Source: Marchantia polymorpha subsp. ruderalis (taxonomy: Eukaryota; Streptophyta; Marchantiopsida; Marchantiales; Marchantiaceae). Taken from it: a DNA stretch of 64,000 bases. The notes under the pieces were generated by a model. That model did no database searches. It saw only the letters and a program-made list of their open reading frames with translations, and was not told the DNA's origin. The translations under genes and the position numbers were made by a program. Within the stretch, counting starts at the first letter, position 1. Each line of letters opens with the position of its first letter. The DNA is taken from positions 5,622,501 to 5,686,500 of the forward strand of contig AP031352.1 in NCBI GenBank assembly GCA_037833965.1, written 5' to 3'. Positions 35,590-46,905 of this stretch are shown here, piece by piece.

Positions 35590-36295
35590 TGATTACTCTG
35601 GCGGCTCTTCCGCCGTACGCGGCGCTGCGCTGGCGCGGAAGGCGCCGTACACTTTCTACCTCACAAGGCGCATTTCTAGGGCCCAAGGCGGATTTTCCGC
35701 CGACGCCGAAGCGCCTGTGCACAGGCGAACGCCTGTGCGTAGGCGGACTTCGCGCCTCCCCAAACCCTACTTCGCCTGTGCACAGGCGAACGCCTTCGTC
35801 CGCGCATAGGACAAAACTTGATTCCCCCTTCCGCGTAGGCGGAATTCGCGCCGGTGGCGAACTCCTTCCGCCGAAGGCGACCGTCTCCGTATCTTCCAAT
35901 AGTGATAGCTCCCTAAGTCCTCATCCGTTCCAAGCGTTCTTGGACTCGTTGGAATCAGTGCGTCGAGCTCTTTCCAACGAGACCCTAACTTGGTCAAGGC
36001 GCCCGAGGGTGGACCTAATTATGGAGGATTTCCCTACCGCCGCGGACGCAACCTCCGAAGGCGGGTTTTGCGCCTTGCGTCGTAGGGGTCCTAACTGCAG
36101 AGCTCGCAGGGAGGGTGGTGCCTGTCCTTACTGCTGCACCCCAAATCCCAGATTCTACAAGATCCCTCGAGAATCCCCGCGATCTTCCGGATTCACTCCG
36201 TTTTGATGTACCGAAGGCTATTTACAATGCTGCCAGGGTACAGTTTTCCAAAAATGTTTTAATTTCCTCAAAATTGCCAAAAGTGGGGTACCACA
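35590..36295 (-). repeat. Repeat a1 (outer terminus of the insertion)
   Basis: Its right end is the outer boundary of the insertion next to the TGTTT duplication. It shares long blocks with repeat a2 but holds one, not three, copies of the hairpin-bearing motif. Confidence 0.75.
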
Positions 36296-36300
36296 TGTTT
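36296..36300. other. Target-site duplication, right copy (TGTTT)
   Basis: Pairs with 28481-28485. On the minus strand it reads AAACA and supplies the Asn codon of the reductase motif GDGN. Confidence 0.9.
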
Positions 36301-39300
36301 CCATCTCCCCAAATAGTGACTTTGTCCCGCGGTGGTGTCCTGGTATTCTCTTGACGTAAAGTTGCCAGGAACCAGCCTGCGAAGGCACCAGCAGCCACGT
36401 ACGTGTACGGTATCCCAAACTTCTCGATTGCTCGCCTGACCTTTCGTTTGTCTCCGAACAGACCATCCGTCACTTTAAAGTCCAGCTCCAACATGTCGAC
36501 TTCGATGCCGAATTCTGATGCCAAGAACCTCTGCATCAGTATCCATCCATCCAGCACTCATTGATTTCCACGTGAGCTTCCCGGATAAGTTGGCAAAATT
36601 ATAATCATGGCGTTCAGGACCGATGGCAGAAACGATGGTCAGTGGACGCTCGAGATGATTTTCCTCGTTCATCTATTTGATCTGAAGAGGAAGCGTCTGG
36701 GATTCTCCCTGTAGAATCCAGATACTATAAAACAGAAAGGTCTTGGAATGGCTTCCGCAACAACCTTAAAAGGACAGCTGGGTAGGCAGAAATATATTAG
36801 GCCTGGCATACTCACCTTGATTATTCCGGCTTCCGTGGCGTCCTGGAGGATCTTGATCTGATCGACCAAGCTTGCTCCACCCACAGTCGAGATCACCACA
36901 TCCACTTGATGGAATGCGGACACCAGGCTCTCGTGATCGTTTACGTCTCCCTGATTGTCATACATTATAGACAACCTTGAAAATGAGGTGGTTAAGGTTC
37001 GCAGTTATCTCCAATGAAAACCACTACACCGCTTACACGTCCATTGCAAAAGTTGAGTTAAAATACTGCGAACCGATCGCAACTCCATTGCAACTCTGAG
37101 TGATCCATCATCTATAGTATGAGTTCCAAGGAAGGAAGCACGAACGTAGTCTTAAACACGACGAGAAAGCATAGTGTCTGAGACAGTTTTCTATGGTCGC
37201 CATAATGTCAATTGCAGCAGAGTTTCTCTGAATTTCCTATTCTGTCTAGTGACGAAGGGAAACGTTTCACATTCAGATAAACAGACAATTTATGTCTGTT
37301 TGGTTGAACCTGTAAGCAAATGTTCAGACTTTGTGGCACAGAAAGTATTGTGACACTCGACACCTGTCTCACTGTCATGACACGATGAACGATATAATGA
37401 CCGAGAAATGATCATTCCATTTGGATGCAGAAAACAGTTCGGTCAAGACCTCACAGCCAGCGGTTTCTCCAGCGTAGGAGCCGTACACTGATAATTAGAA
37501 ATGTCTAGTCTAAAAGTTTGAAGAGTTCAATAGAAGCCGTGATTCAGGTGCTTCTTTATCGTGAACCACACTCACTGGGTTCAATAAATATATAACAGGT
37601 AGTGTTAAGGTGTTAACAGGTGTGTTCTGTGTTTCTTTTCAGTGTAAGTCCGTTCTGAAGGATATGAAAGAATTTGTAGTTCTGTGGGTCTAGAGGCCAA
37701 ATTTGAAGCGCTTTGACCTACATTGCAACTCAGGTAAGTACTTTGTCAATACCATTCGGCAGCAGGGATATACAGTACCTTGAGAACAGTGACTCCAGAC
37801 TCCTGAAATGACTTTATCAGCTCGGCCTTGGCAGGATCGGCAGAGATGAGAGATCGAACGAGTATGAAAGTCGGATGCCCTTGGTTTACACTGGCCTTGC
37901 ACACATTCTTCCCAATGTAACCCGTGGCACCAATCATCAGCACTTTGGACTTAGTAATGGCTATTTATTCTAAGTGCTAGCCTGCCGTGGATGACTAGCT
38001 GGCAGTCTATGCTCTTACAGTCTGAAGTTCTAACGGGTTCCTTTCTCTTAGAAATAAAAGTTTAGTGTCCAAATCAGTAAGACCCGACAAGGCGGGAAGC
38101 CTTTGTTAGCGAGTACTTTCTTCTATTTGTTCTTCAATCCACACAAATCAGGTATATGTTTGTTCAGCGTTTTGCGTCTTGCATATACACTGTGGCTTTG
38201 CTTCATGATGCATCTCGCTCCTCAGGCCAAAGTCAAGGTCGTGGCCTGAGGATTCGGCACTGTGAATGAATTCGATGACACCAGACAGATGCGTTTCATG
38301 TCCATGGATTTGGGCCTCAGTCACACGGATTGCATGCTCTTCTTGTCCCTGCCTACTATTTTAGAGAGAAGCATGAACTTTGCCTACTACAGTCTTCGAG
38401 TGAATCTATCTCAAAAGTGCAGAGTTGCAAACACGTCTTGCACAGGCGAATGGAAGCGTATCAGCAAGCCAGTTTCCCTGGACGATCGTCTTAAGGACAT
38501 GAATCCTGCAGGCAGAAGGAAACCACAATTATGTCGTGCCAGAATATGCAACTTAGTCAAAGTGGATTCTGGTCCGGCCATTCTGGTCCTTGTCATACAG
38601 GTCCTTGTCAATGGTTCATTGAGAGAAAAATAAATTGGTCAAGAGTTATAATGGGCCATTGAGGAGGTGTCTATCAATTGGCATCTTTCATTTAAAACAC
38701 AGCGTCAAAAGAATACTATACCGCATGCGGTAGACAACACATCTTTCGGCCAAACTTTTCTTTGATTTAAGTCGCGTCATTTCGACATGATGTGAGATGG
38801 AATGACACGTCGTAGCTCAGTTTTTGTATAAAATATCCGACCGGAGCCAGCTGCGTTTATGATCAGAGCTATGTTAAACGCCATGGTCACGAATCTGCTC
38901 TCGAGGTAGTTGACTGCTGTGGTGGTCTGGGTCTTCTCAACCGATGAAGGCTAGATGCAATGGGATACTCTAAGAGTAAAGTGGACAGCATTTGATCCTC
39001 AGATTACCTCTCTTTCGAGGGGTTTCAAACTTACCAGAGCTCAATGAAAGCACTCCTCGTTGTTCCGAAATCAATTATGCGATCTCAATGATGAAATTCC
39101 CACAGACAGTTCTTGATTGAGCAGTATGACATTCTTTCGTGTCCAACGCAAAGCTTGATTCAGCAGCTTAAATAGTGATGGTTGGAATTATGGTACCCAT
39201 GACCCTCCTGGGGTCCATCTGCTTCATATGCACGACTCCGGTGAGTCACAGTGTTAGGTTCTTCCAAGATATCGACTCATGAACTCCTTCGGATTAGAAG

Positions 39301-41684
39301 CCCTCCTCCTGGTGCTCTGTCCTAACTTGTGACCCAGTCTGAGGAAACTCGAGGTTTGAGTCTAGGCAGCTCGAAAATCGAGACAGTGACGACAGGTATA
39401 AATTGATTGGTTGAAATTCCATTCCCTTAATTATTAGCACGGGCATCCTACCTCAAAAACTTATTACTACGGAAGGTTATAATAGCAAATACTTTACAGT
39501 GAGATATGCAAGCATGTCACGTTTATCGTACTCGATCTTCCAGGAACCAGTGCTAGTTCTCCCATTCAGAAACCTAAAGATTCGATGCAGGTGTGGAGAA
39601 CGGTGAATGAACATAATCTGTACAATAATTTTTGTAGCTGATCTTGGAGCTGCAGTGATCAACACGATGCAGGTGCAAAAAATCGCAGCTGTCGAGAGCG
39701 GGGCCCATCGCTGAGCGATCTTAAAAGGTGAGAGACTATCAGACCTTCTGCAGAGCACGCCGTTTTAAGATCCTGAGTACGCAAAGGGCTCCATGGAAAC
39801 AGTGCAGGTTCCACTAAGACCGAGCTACGTAAACCTTGAAGCAATTCAGAAGCTCTTCATTAGATTCTCAAGATGATCAAGTTCAATATATACAGATGTA
39901 TTACTATGAGCTCCAAATCGTCCCCATCCTCTCAAAATATGCCGGTACATTCTTACAGTAGCCTCTATCTCAATCCAACCTTATTCTGAGCACTAACAGA
40001 AGATTTATATTTTTAGCTGATCTGGTTGCAGTATGCAATTCAGTGGAATTCCAGTCTAGTCACAGAAGAAACCAAAGCGTTGCGGAACTCAGGGATTATC
40101 GAGTTGCCAGTTTCGCCTGGAAGCATCTACATATCAAGTTTCTACTGTATCCGGATCGCCGATGAAGACTTGAGACATTTGGGCTCTGAAGAAGTTGAAG
40201 TGGCCCCGGGTGCTTTCATAAGCGTGCACTATCCGAGAATGTAGGAGGGATCAGCAAATATCCCTGACCAACAAGCCTGCTTATTCGCTCTGAGCTTATC
40301 TACGCACAGGTATCCTGTCCCGAAACTTGTTAGGACGAGGATGCTGATTTTAAAGGCCGTGCTTAGCCTCTTAAATTAGCATGTATGCCCGATCGATAGC
40401 TGAAAGTGACAACTCACAAGTTGAGCTCTTCACGTCCGTGATTTCTTACTTCTGCAATTTGAAGATTCTGCTATCATCCATTCACGAAGATACAACACAT
40501 GCGCATCTCTCGTTGTAAGCGGCGATTCGAAGACAGACAGCATGATGCATTACTTGATGGATCTCATTCGAGATTGTCTTTTCTCACTTGGCCCGAACTT
40601 GTTACAAGTCATTGTAGTTCGCCATGAGGATGATTCACGTTGTCAGGCGTATTCTGTATTCTTTCAGATGGATCCTGTTCACACCCGAAGCCTCTACATT
40701 GTTTTACTTCAAGATGTCGGAAGATGTTTTGAAGACGGAGAAAAAATCAGTCGACATCATGAAATCTGAAAAGATTTCAGTTTCAGTTTTCATGGTCTAC
40801 AGTTTTATTGCTTATACTTAGAAAGTTCTTGACGGCTTTATTTTTCAATGTAAATCGGCACCATCGTTCGCCAGCGAATGAGATCAGACAGTACATATTC
40901 ACCCGACGTTCATTCAGGTTTTAGAAGTTAGCCCCCTTGGCCAGTATAAGCATAAAAACCAGAGTCAACTAAGTGAACTGGACACATATAGAAACCAGGT
41001 CCAGATGCAAAGTTGTATTTGACGTTTTGATGTCCAAAACGGACATCAACACGTCATTGGTCGACACGTCAACTTGAACTTTTTGTAAGGTTTGCTAGGT
41101 TCAGACATATCGATCAATGTGCTCGCTCCATGTCATTGACTTTAATTCTGAGTACAGCTATGAGGCTTCCACGTAGGTCGGGCCCATCTCAAGGATCTGA
41201 TCGCCATGTACAAAAATGGAGTACCCAGTGGCGTGATGCAATGAGGTTGGGTGTCCACTATCTGCATTCATATCGACAATCCGATTTTAACAAGGTCACG
41301 AGTAGCTCAGTGTATATGCGAGTGGTAAGTTCCAGTTGCATCAAATTAATTAAGACATAACTCTAAACATTGTTGGTTTGGAGACCCTACAAACTGGAAA
41401 TCCAAATTGATTTGATTTAGATAGAGGGCCTCTTTCTGAGAGCGTGATCATCAGCAGCCACTGACGTGAAGTTAGCAATACCATTCTCGTCTTTTGCAGC
41501 TGATACAGAAGAAAATTACAAAGAATTGGGCACAGTTTCTTAGATTTGCCATGTAAGTTCTACAATAGTCACATAGTTCACTCGACAATCTGATTCTTAT
41601 AAAATCCCTCAAGGCTTACACATTTGACGAGCATACACTTTGCCATGGTCCTGGGAAAAGGGAGAGCTACGTTTAGTATTTTCA

Positions 41685-41727
41685 TCCCCCATATGACCAC
41701 AAGACGACAAGATGGTCATATGGGGGA
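41685..41727. repeat. Perfect 15-bp inverted repeat
   Basis: Arms TCCCCCATATGACCA (41685-41699) and its exact reverse complement (41713-41727) flank a 13-base loop. Confidence 0.9.
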
Positions 41728-42371
41728 ATTGTCATACAAGACACCTATATGGTCACACGTTTATGGAATACTGTACCTGACTTCTAATTTGTGTTTCCAA
41801 CCTTGACAATTTCCATATGGAGGTTGTAAAATTCAACAATTTCTTCATAAATACTTTGTACTCTTGGAATTTTACATTTTATATATTGTGAAGAAATGTA
41901 ATATGAACTTTTTTTGATCAAAATAGTTTGATGTGAAACTCCATTGAAATTTACATTTACTCCAAATCTGCATACCATACTTTAAAATCGACGATAAGCT
42001 TATGACAAGAGAAAAGAAAGCAAACAGTGGTTGCAATATCTATTAATCAAGTATACTTTTTCATAAATTACTTTGCATACTGTAACTTTATACTGTATTT
42101 GAATAAGCTCTTTTCTCTTTAGCTTACCACTTCATGTCAGGTTTTATACAAACAATGTGCTTGAGGATCTTGTAACTCAAACCACAGGAATCAACTCAAG
42201 AGGTAGCTCCTAGCAACATATGCAGGTTTTGCATAAGAGGTTGTGTTGCGATGAAAAAGGACTGATTTAGAATTTTTTTTTAATATCTAGGTCTATACAC
42301 ATGTGCAGACGAGTTGAATCTAACCAAAAGTAGAGACAAAGTGCCATTAGAGTAGCTAAATGAAGTGACGT

Positions 42372-42420
42372 AGTGGCTTAGTCAGGGCATAGGTGCTGCC
42401 TATGCCCTGACTAAGCCACT
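42372..42420. repeat. Perfect 22-bp inverted repeat with 5-base loop
   Basis: The 22-base arm at 42372-42393 is the exact reverse complement of 42399-42420, with TGCTG between. It lies about 300 bp upstream of the first recognisable hAT transposase remnant. Confidence 0.92.
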
Positions 42421-42689
42421 GGGATTGCCCAGAGTGCCTAGGCCTATGCTAGATTTGCCAACAGCCCACCCTACTCGTACAGTCATTCTCGATAAATCAG
42501 ATCAATCAATGCACTCATATTCTCTTATATCCGGCGTCCATTGAGACCCAAATGATTCAACTGTTCTAAAAATAGTAAGCCTGGGAAACACAATTCAAGT
42601 CCGCCTTCATTTTCGCTTGTCTTTTGAGATCCTGAGTAACACAGTTTGAATTTAAAAATGTCTGCGTCATCGTCTTGAATCGTTGCGTG

Positions 42690-43880
42690 CGCCATGGCAA
42701 CTTCATCGTTCAGTGCTCCCCGTGTCCCTCGATACCAATGGACCTTGCCAAGCGACCACATATCAACAACGACATTCGTCAACACTTTTTGAGCATTGGA
42801 CGTTTCAAGCCTACTCCCAGGTTCAAATTTCACACCACCAAAGACAAATCGCGATTGCCAATTCAGCTAGTTCCAAAAACATGGGTTCATCGAGTACTCA
42901 GAGGAGAAGGACGCCTTGTTCTGTTTCGACTGTTGTATCATCGGAAAAAGGAACTCGTGGATCTATGGCGAAGGCAGTGAAGATGGTATTTGTGGCTGGA
43001 AGAACATTACTCAGAAGATCGACTGTCATGTAGTATCAACCGCACACAAGGCGGCAGTGAGTGGTGCTGCTCATCTGCGCAAACAACAGGCAAACCAGGC
43101 GAAGCCAATTGATGAGCAGATCGCCGACATCAACGAGATGGAGAGGGGCAAGGTTGCGAAGGAGCGCCTCCTCAACCGCAAGGCTTTGAAAATGATACTC
43201 TCTATTATTCTCTGGTTGGCTCGACAAGGCCTTTCGCTTCGCGGAAATCGCGGGCAAGATGATTTTCCCCAGCAACAACCGAGTCAACTTTCTTGAGTTG
43301 CTGCAATTCAAGCTCGAGGACAAACCGGAGAAGAAGCGATGGTTCGACAATCTGCCGGAGAATTCAACGTACGTATCGCCACCGATGCAGAACGTGTTCA
43401 TCTAGATCATTACCAATCATGTTCGAGCCGCGGTACTTTAAGAATTGAATGATGCCGACCCTGATCAAGTCTTTGCAATCTGTGTGGATGAATCGACTGA
43501 TTCAGCGAAGCGCGAGCAAATGAGCATGTATATTCGCTTCGTCAACAAGAAGGATGACCTCGTTGAGCGATGTTTGGCATTGATCGAGGTCCCGTCCATC
43601 GAGGTCGTTGATCTTCTCTTCTGGAGGCGATCCACGTCTCCATGAAGACCAGTCAACTTGACAAGTCTCGCGTCATTGCGCAATGCTATGATGACGCGTC
43701 AAATATGTCAGGCGAATTCAATGGCCTGCAGCAGCTCATCCGGGAGCATGAATCACCCAATGCCATCTACGTCCACTGCTATGGCGAAGGCAGTGAAGAC
43801 TGTATTCGTGGCTGGAAAAACATTACTCATGAAAAGCTGAGTAGGAAAATAAATAAATCATTTGCTTTTCTAAGATAGCG
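42690..43880 (+). pseudogene. Broken hAT-type transposase (TTF zinc finger / DUF4371)
   Basis: Pieces of one protein lie in order but in different frames. They are RPHINNDIRQHFLSIGRFKP (about 42750), the TTF-type finger region FCFDCCIIGKRNSWIYGEG (about 42918) with GWKNITQKI, and a Gln/Lys-rich linker to about 43220. After a frame change follow FLELLQFKLEDKPEKKRWFD and ENSTYVSPPMQNVFI, interrupted by stops, then VFAICVDESTDSAKREQMSM (about 43470). A final frame change leads to LDKSRVIAQCYDDASNMSGE (about 43657-43715). The catalytic DESTD-type acidic motif is present but the frame is broken at several points. The C-terminal dimerisation domain is missing. At about 43780 the expected family sequence is replaced by a second copy of the zinc-finger segment, so this is a dead fragment. 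Confidence 0.8.
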
Positions 43881-43954
43881 TCTGGAGAAATGGGATATAT
43901 ATCAAAAATTGGAAACCGTGGGCTGTAACTCTCGAGTTGAAACTCATTTTGCAT

Positions 43955-46905
43955 GCTCAAACCATACATTTTCTTTTCGAAACAGCGACAAGCTTCATCT
44001 CTTAGTTATAGCTCGCCTCGGAGCAGTCAGTTTGGCTTTCTATTTCGAAATGATTTTCTGCTGCCTTAAATCAGTGCTTATTCCTCTTACTTTCTTTCTG
44101 CAGCTATAGAAGAGCTTGATGATAAGGGCTAGGGCCTCGAATCATGCCAGCTAACCACAAACGTGAATACCTCGTGCATGGTCAGTTCATCTCTTTACAA
44201 CAGCTGAGTTGACATCACTCCAAATGGAACCTACAATCACTCATCCTTTGGTCTCCTGTAAATGATTTGATGAAATAAAGTTGAAGGATCACAAACATAC
44301 ATCAACAAAGTTCTGCGTTAAACAAGTGACTGGTTGTGGAATCATTGTTATCCCGACTTTTGTCCCCATGCAGGCTTTGAGGCTCATGAGGGGGGTGCAG
44401 GAAGCCTCGCACTAGGAGCCTCAAATATACCATCGTAAGTTTCTATATGCTATGGCTCCATTTCTCCATCCTCGCACGTCCAAAGCAGATTATAGTTCGA
44501 TAGCAAAGTCCGCATAAGAGTAATCCCTCGTCAGCCTCGTATTTGAATGCAACAAAAAGCAGCATATGCTCGTCTGGGGTGATCTGGATCAACCTCGCTT
44601 CCCAAGATCATGTTTGCGTCATGAGCTCGTATTGTTGCAGAAGAGTCTATGGGCAATACCAGTGTGTCTAGCTAAGAAGTAGAACCTTATGCACGTTGGC
44701 TACTTGCAGTAATGTATGCCCAATACAGTTCTTGTGAACGAATTCGCTTGCGTAATCACCACTTGGCACCTGATTCAGATAGATGCTGCTGAACACCTAG
44801 GTTTGGTTACATTCGGTTTCTTGAGTGGCTGTTAGCCATGGGGACAATCATCATCGCCGAACATATCATTATGATCAACCATAGTGGGATCACAATCTTA
44901 AGCTTGAGTGTTTCTGATGGATCCCTAATGTGAAATGTGGACTCTGTTTTCGGGGTCCAACTCCGAATACAAGAATGTGGTTGCTTTGATCTTTGAAGGA
45001 TTGAAGTTCAATACTTTGCTGGTGCTTGATTGGAGAGTGTTTTGTTTCTTGTAGCTGATGAGAACCTGCTATATACTATCTGATCATGACCTTCAAGGCG
45101 TGTAGACTGTAGCTTTAACTTTACGAAACCTGACACATGTAGTTCTTGGCGAAGAGAATTGTTCGCCTTACAGACATCAGAGACAATATGGACTCACTTT
45201 GGATATTGGATGACCAAGTCGAGAATTGACATTTGATTCAAAGTCTGTCGCCGGTACTTTTTTCAACGCGTTAAAAAAAATCGTTACAATGTTCATACAA
45301 AATTTGGTCAGCTGTTATGGTCCACGTTTATAAGACCTGCATACTGTGTCCGAGAATGTAGTTAGTACTGCGACTGGTGCTAACGACCTGTAGCGCTGGG
45401 CCTGATTTTTGAAAATGACCTTTTTTGGCGTGATATGCTGTACACCAAATGCACTTTACCTCTTCACAAAGCAGGATACAAGGGTTTGCATGTACCATGG
45501 TTCACTTTCAAGCAGTTCTCAAGATATTTGCATGCAACTTATCTTCTTATGAAAGTACCTTCCTAGTTATATATGTAATGAAATAGAGTTGATTTAAAGC
45601 TTAATTGCATTTGAACTCAACCTCCAGCATATTCTCTTTCTAAGATTTTCACAATCCTACCGAATTCTCGAATTGTTCAAACTGTATACAAAGTTAGTCC
45701 ATACAGTCTTTGATGTCTGTAAGGCGAAAAACTTTCTCAGCCGAGAATAACATGCATCAGGTTAAAGTCAGAGCTAGAATGTAGAAGCCTTCCAGGTTAT
45801 GATCAGAGAGTATATAGTAGGTTGTCATCAGCTGCTAGACACAAGGCACTCTCCAATGAAGCAGCAGCAAGTCTCTCAAAGATCAAAGCAATCACTTTCT
45901 TGTTTCCGCAGTTGGACCCCGAAAACAGAATCCACATTTCACAGTAGGAAACCATCAGAATCATCAAGCTAAAGAGTGTGATCTCACTATGGCTGATTTT
46001 AATGATATTTTTGGCTATGATGATTGGCCCCCATGGCTTTCAGCCATTTTAGAAACCCAATGTCACCATATATCTGAATCAGCAGCATGTATCTGAATCA
46101 GGGGCCAACTGGTGATTAGGCAAGCGAATTCGTTTACAAGAACCCGTTCTGTATACATTACTGCAAGTAGCGCCCGTGCATAAAGCTATACTTAGTGGCT
46201 AGACATGGAGGTGTTGCCCTTAGACTCTTCTGCAAGAATGCGAGCTCATGACGCCAACATGATCTTGGGCAGCGAGGTAGATCTTGATCAACCAAGACAA
46301 CAATATGCTGCTCTTTGCTGCAATGAGATGCGAGGCGGATGAGCGAGTACTCGTATGCTGACTTTGCTTTCGAATTATGATCTGCTTTGGCCGTGCGATA
46401 ATGGAGAAATGGAACCATAGCACATAGAAACTTACGAAGGTCTATTGGACGCTGCTTGTACGAGGCCTCGATTGCACCCCCTCACGAGACTCAAAGTGGG
46501 GATAACAATGACTACACAATCAGTTACTTGTTTAAGGAAGATCGTTGTTGCTATCTGTTCTTGCTCCTTGAACTTTATTTCATCACATCAATTACTGGAG
46601 ACCAAAGAATGAGTGATTGTAGGTTTTGAGTTGGAGTGAGGTAAGCAAAGCTGTTATAAAGGGATCAACTGACCTTGCACGCGCTATTGACAGTTGTGGC
46701 TAGATGGGATGATTCGGAGCCCAAGCCCTTATCATCAAGATCTTGTATAGCTGCAAAAAGAAAATAAGTGGGAGTAGCATTTTTAGGGCAGCAGAAAATC
46801 ACTTCGAAACAGAAAGCCAAACTGAATGCTCATAGGCGAGGTATAGCCAAGAGGTGAAGTTTGTCGCACTTTCGAACAGAACAAAAATGAGCATCATAAT
46901 GACGA
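43955..46905. repeat. Large foldback: inverted repeat with about 1.1-kb arms
   Basis: The left arm (about 43955-45100) is an imperfect reverse complement of the right arm (about 45770-46905), with a spacer of about 670 bp. Matching pairs, in nested order, include 44225-44290 with 46565-46640, 44325-44410 with 46465-46550, 44540-44700 with 46175-46345, 44700-44770 with 46080-46165, 44860-44950 with 45905-46000, and 44975-45080 with 45795-45895. Divergence is visible throughout, roughly one base in five to six. No coding frame is supported inside. It could be a foldback element or a source of hairpin RNA. Confidence 0.88.

Larger units (their letters stand above)
28486..36295 (-). mobile_element. 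Composite LTR-type insertion, non-autonomous, 7.8 kb
   Basis: The block is bounded by TGTTT on both sides and has TGT...ACA termini (plus-strand left end TGTAATAACCCAC; right end GTGGGGTACCACA, whose complement TGTGGTACCCCAC resembles the left end). Read on the minus strand the order is: repeat a1 (36295 to about 35590), ORF1 (35051-32994), repeat a2 (33072 to about 32210), a spacer, repeat b1 (31664-30652), ORF2 (30573-29500), repeat b2 (29498-28486). Each ORF is followed immediately by the second copy of its repeat. No reverse transcriptase, integrase, protease or transposase is visible, so movement would need proteins from elsewhere. The a copies are clearly diverged while the b copies differ at only a handful of positions, so the block is a mosaic and not a simple two-LTR element. 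Confidence 0.85.
27795..37964 (-). pseudogene. PCBER: PCBER / isoflavone-reductase-like NmrA reductase, disrupted by a 7.8-kb insertion
   Basis: The family comprises cytosolic NADPH-dependent reductases of phenylpropanoid-derived substrates. Minus-strand exons: 37964-37779 (Rossmann motif IGATGYIGKNV, then GHPTFILVRS), 36950-36816 (HESLVSAFHQVDVVISTVGG), 36530-36296 joined across the insertion to 28480-28475, 28371-28170, and 27958-27795 (C-terminus LYPQVKYTTVSEYLDRFV). Removing the insertion and one TSD copy restores the family motif WGDGNT and a phase-1 donor. Three further defects are visible. The expected start codon reads ATA, at 37964-37962. The fourth exon is 202 nt instead of the 204 its phases require. 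Its reading frame slips twice, each time as if one base were missing, in ATCGGA...ATAAAG-CC and in AGA-ACAGG. Together these mark a pseudogene, unless an upstream first exon exists and the indels are assembly errors. Confidence 0.88.
37965..42690. other. Intergenic region, no gene recognised
   Basis: Short open frames occur on both strands but none shows a domain or exon structure. The only clear structures are two inverted repeats at 41685-41727 and 42372-42420. Confidence 0.5.

Noticed and set aside
38262-38633. 123-codon plus-strand frame beyond the reductase
   Set aside because: No resemblance to the missing reductase start or to any family I know.
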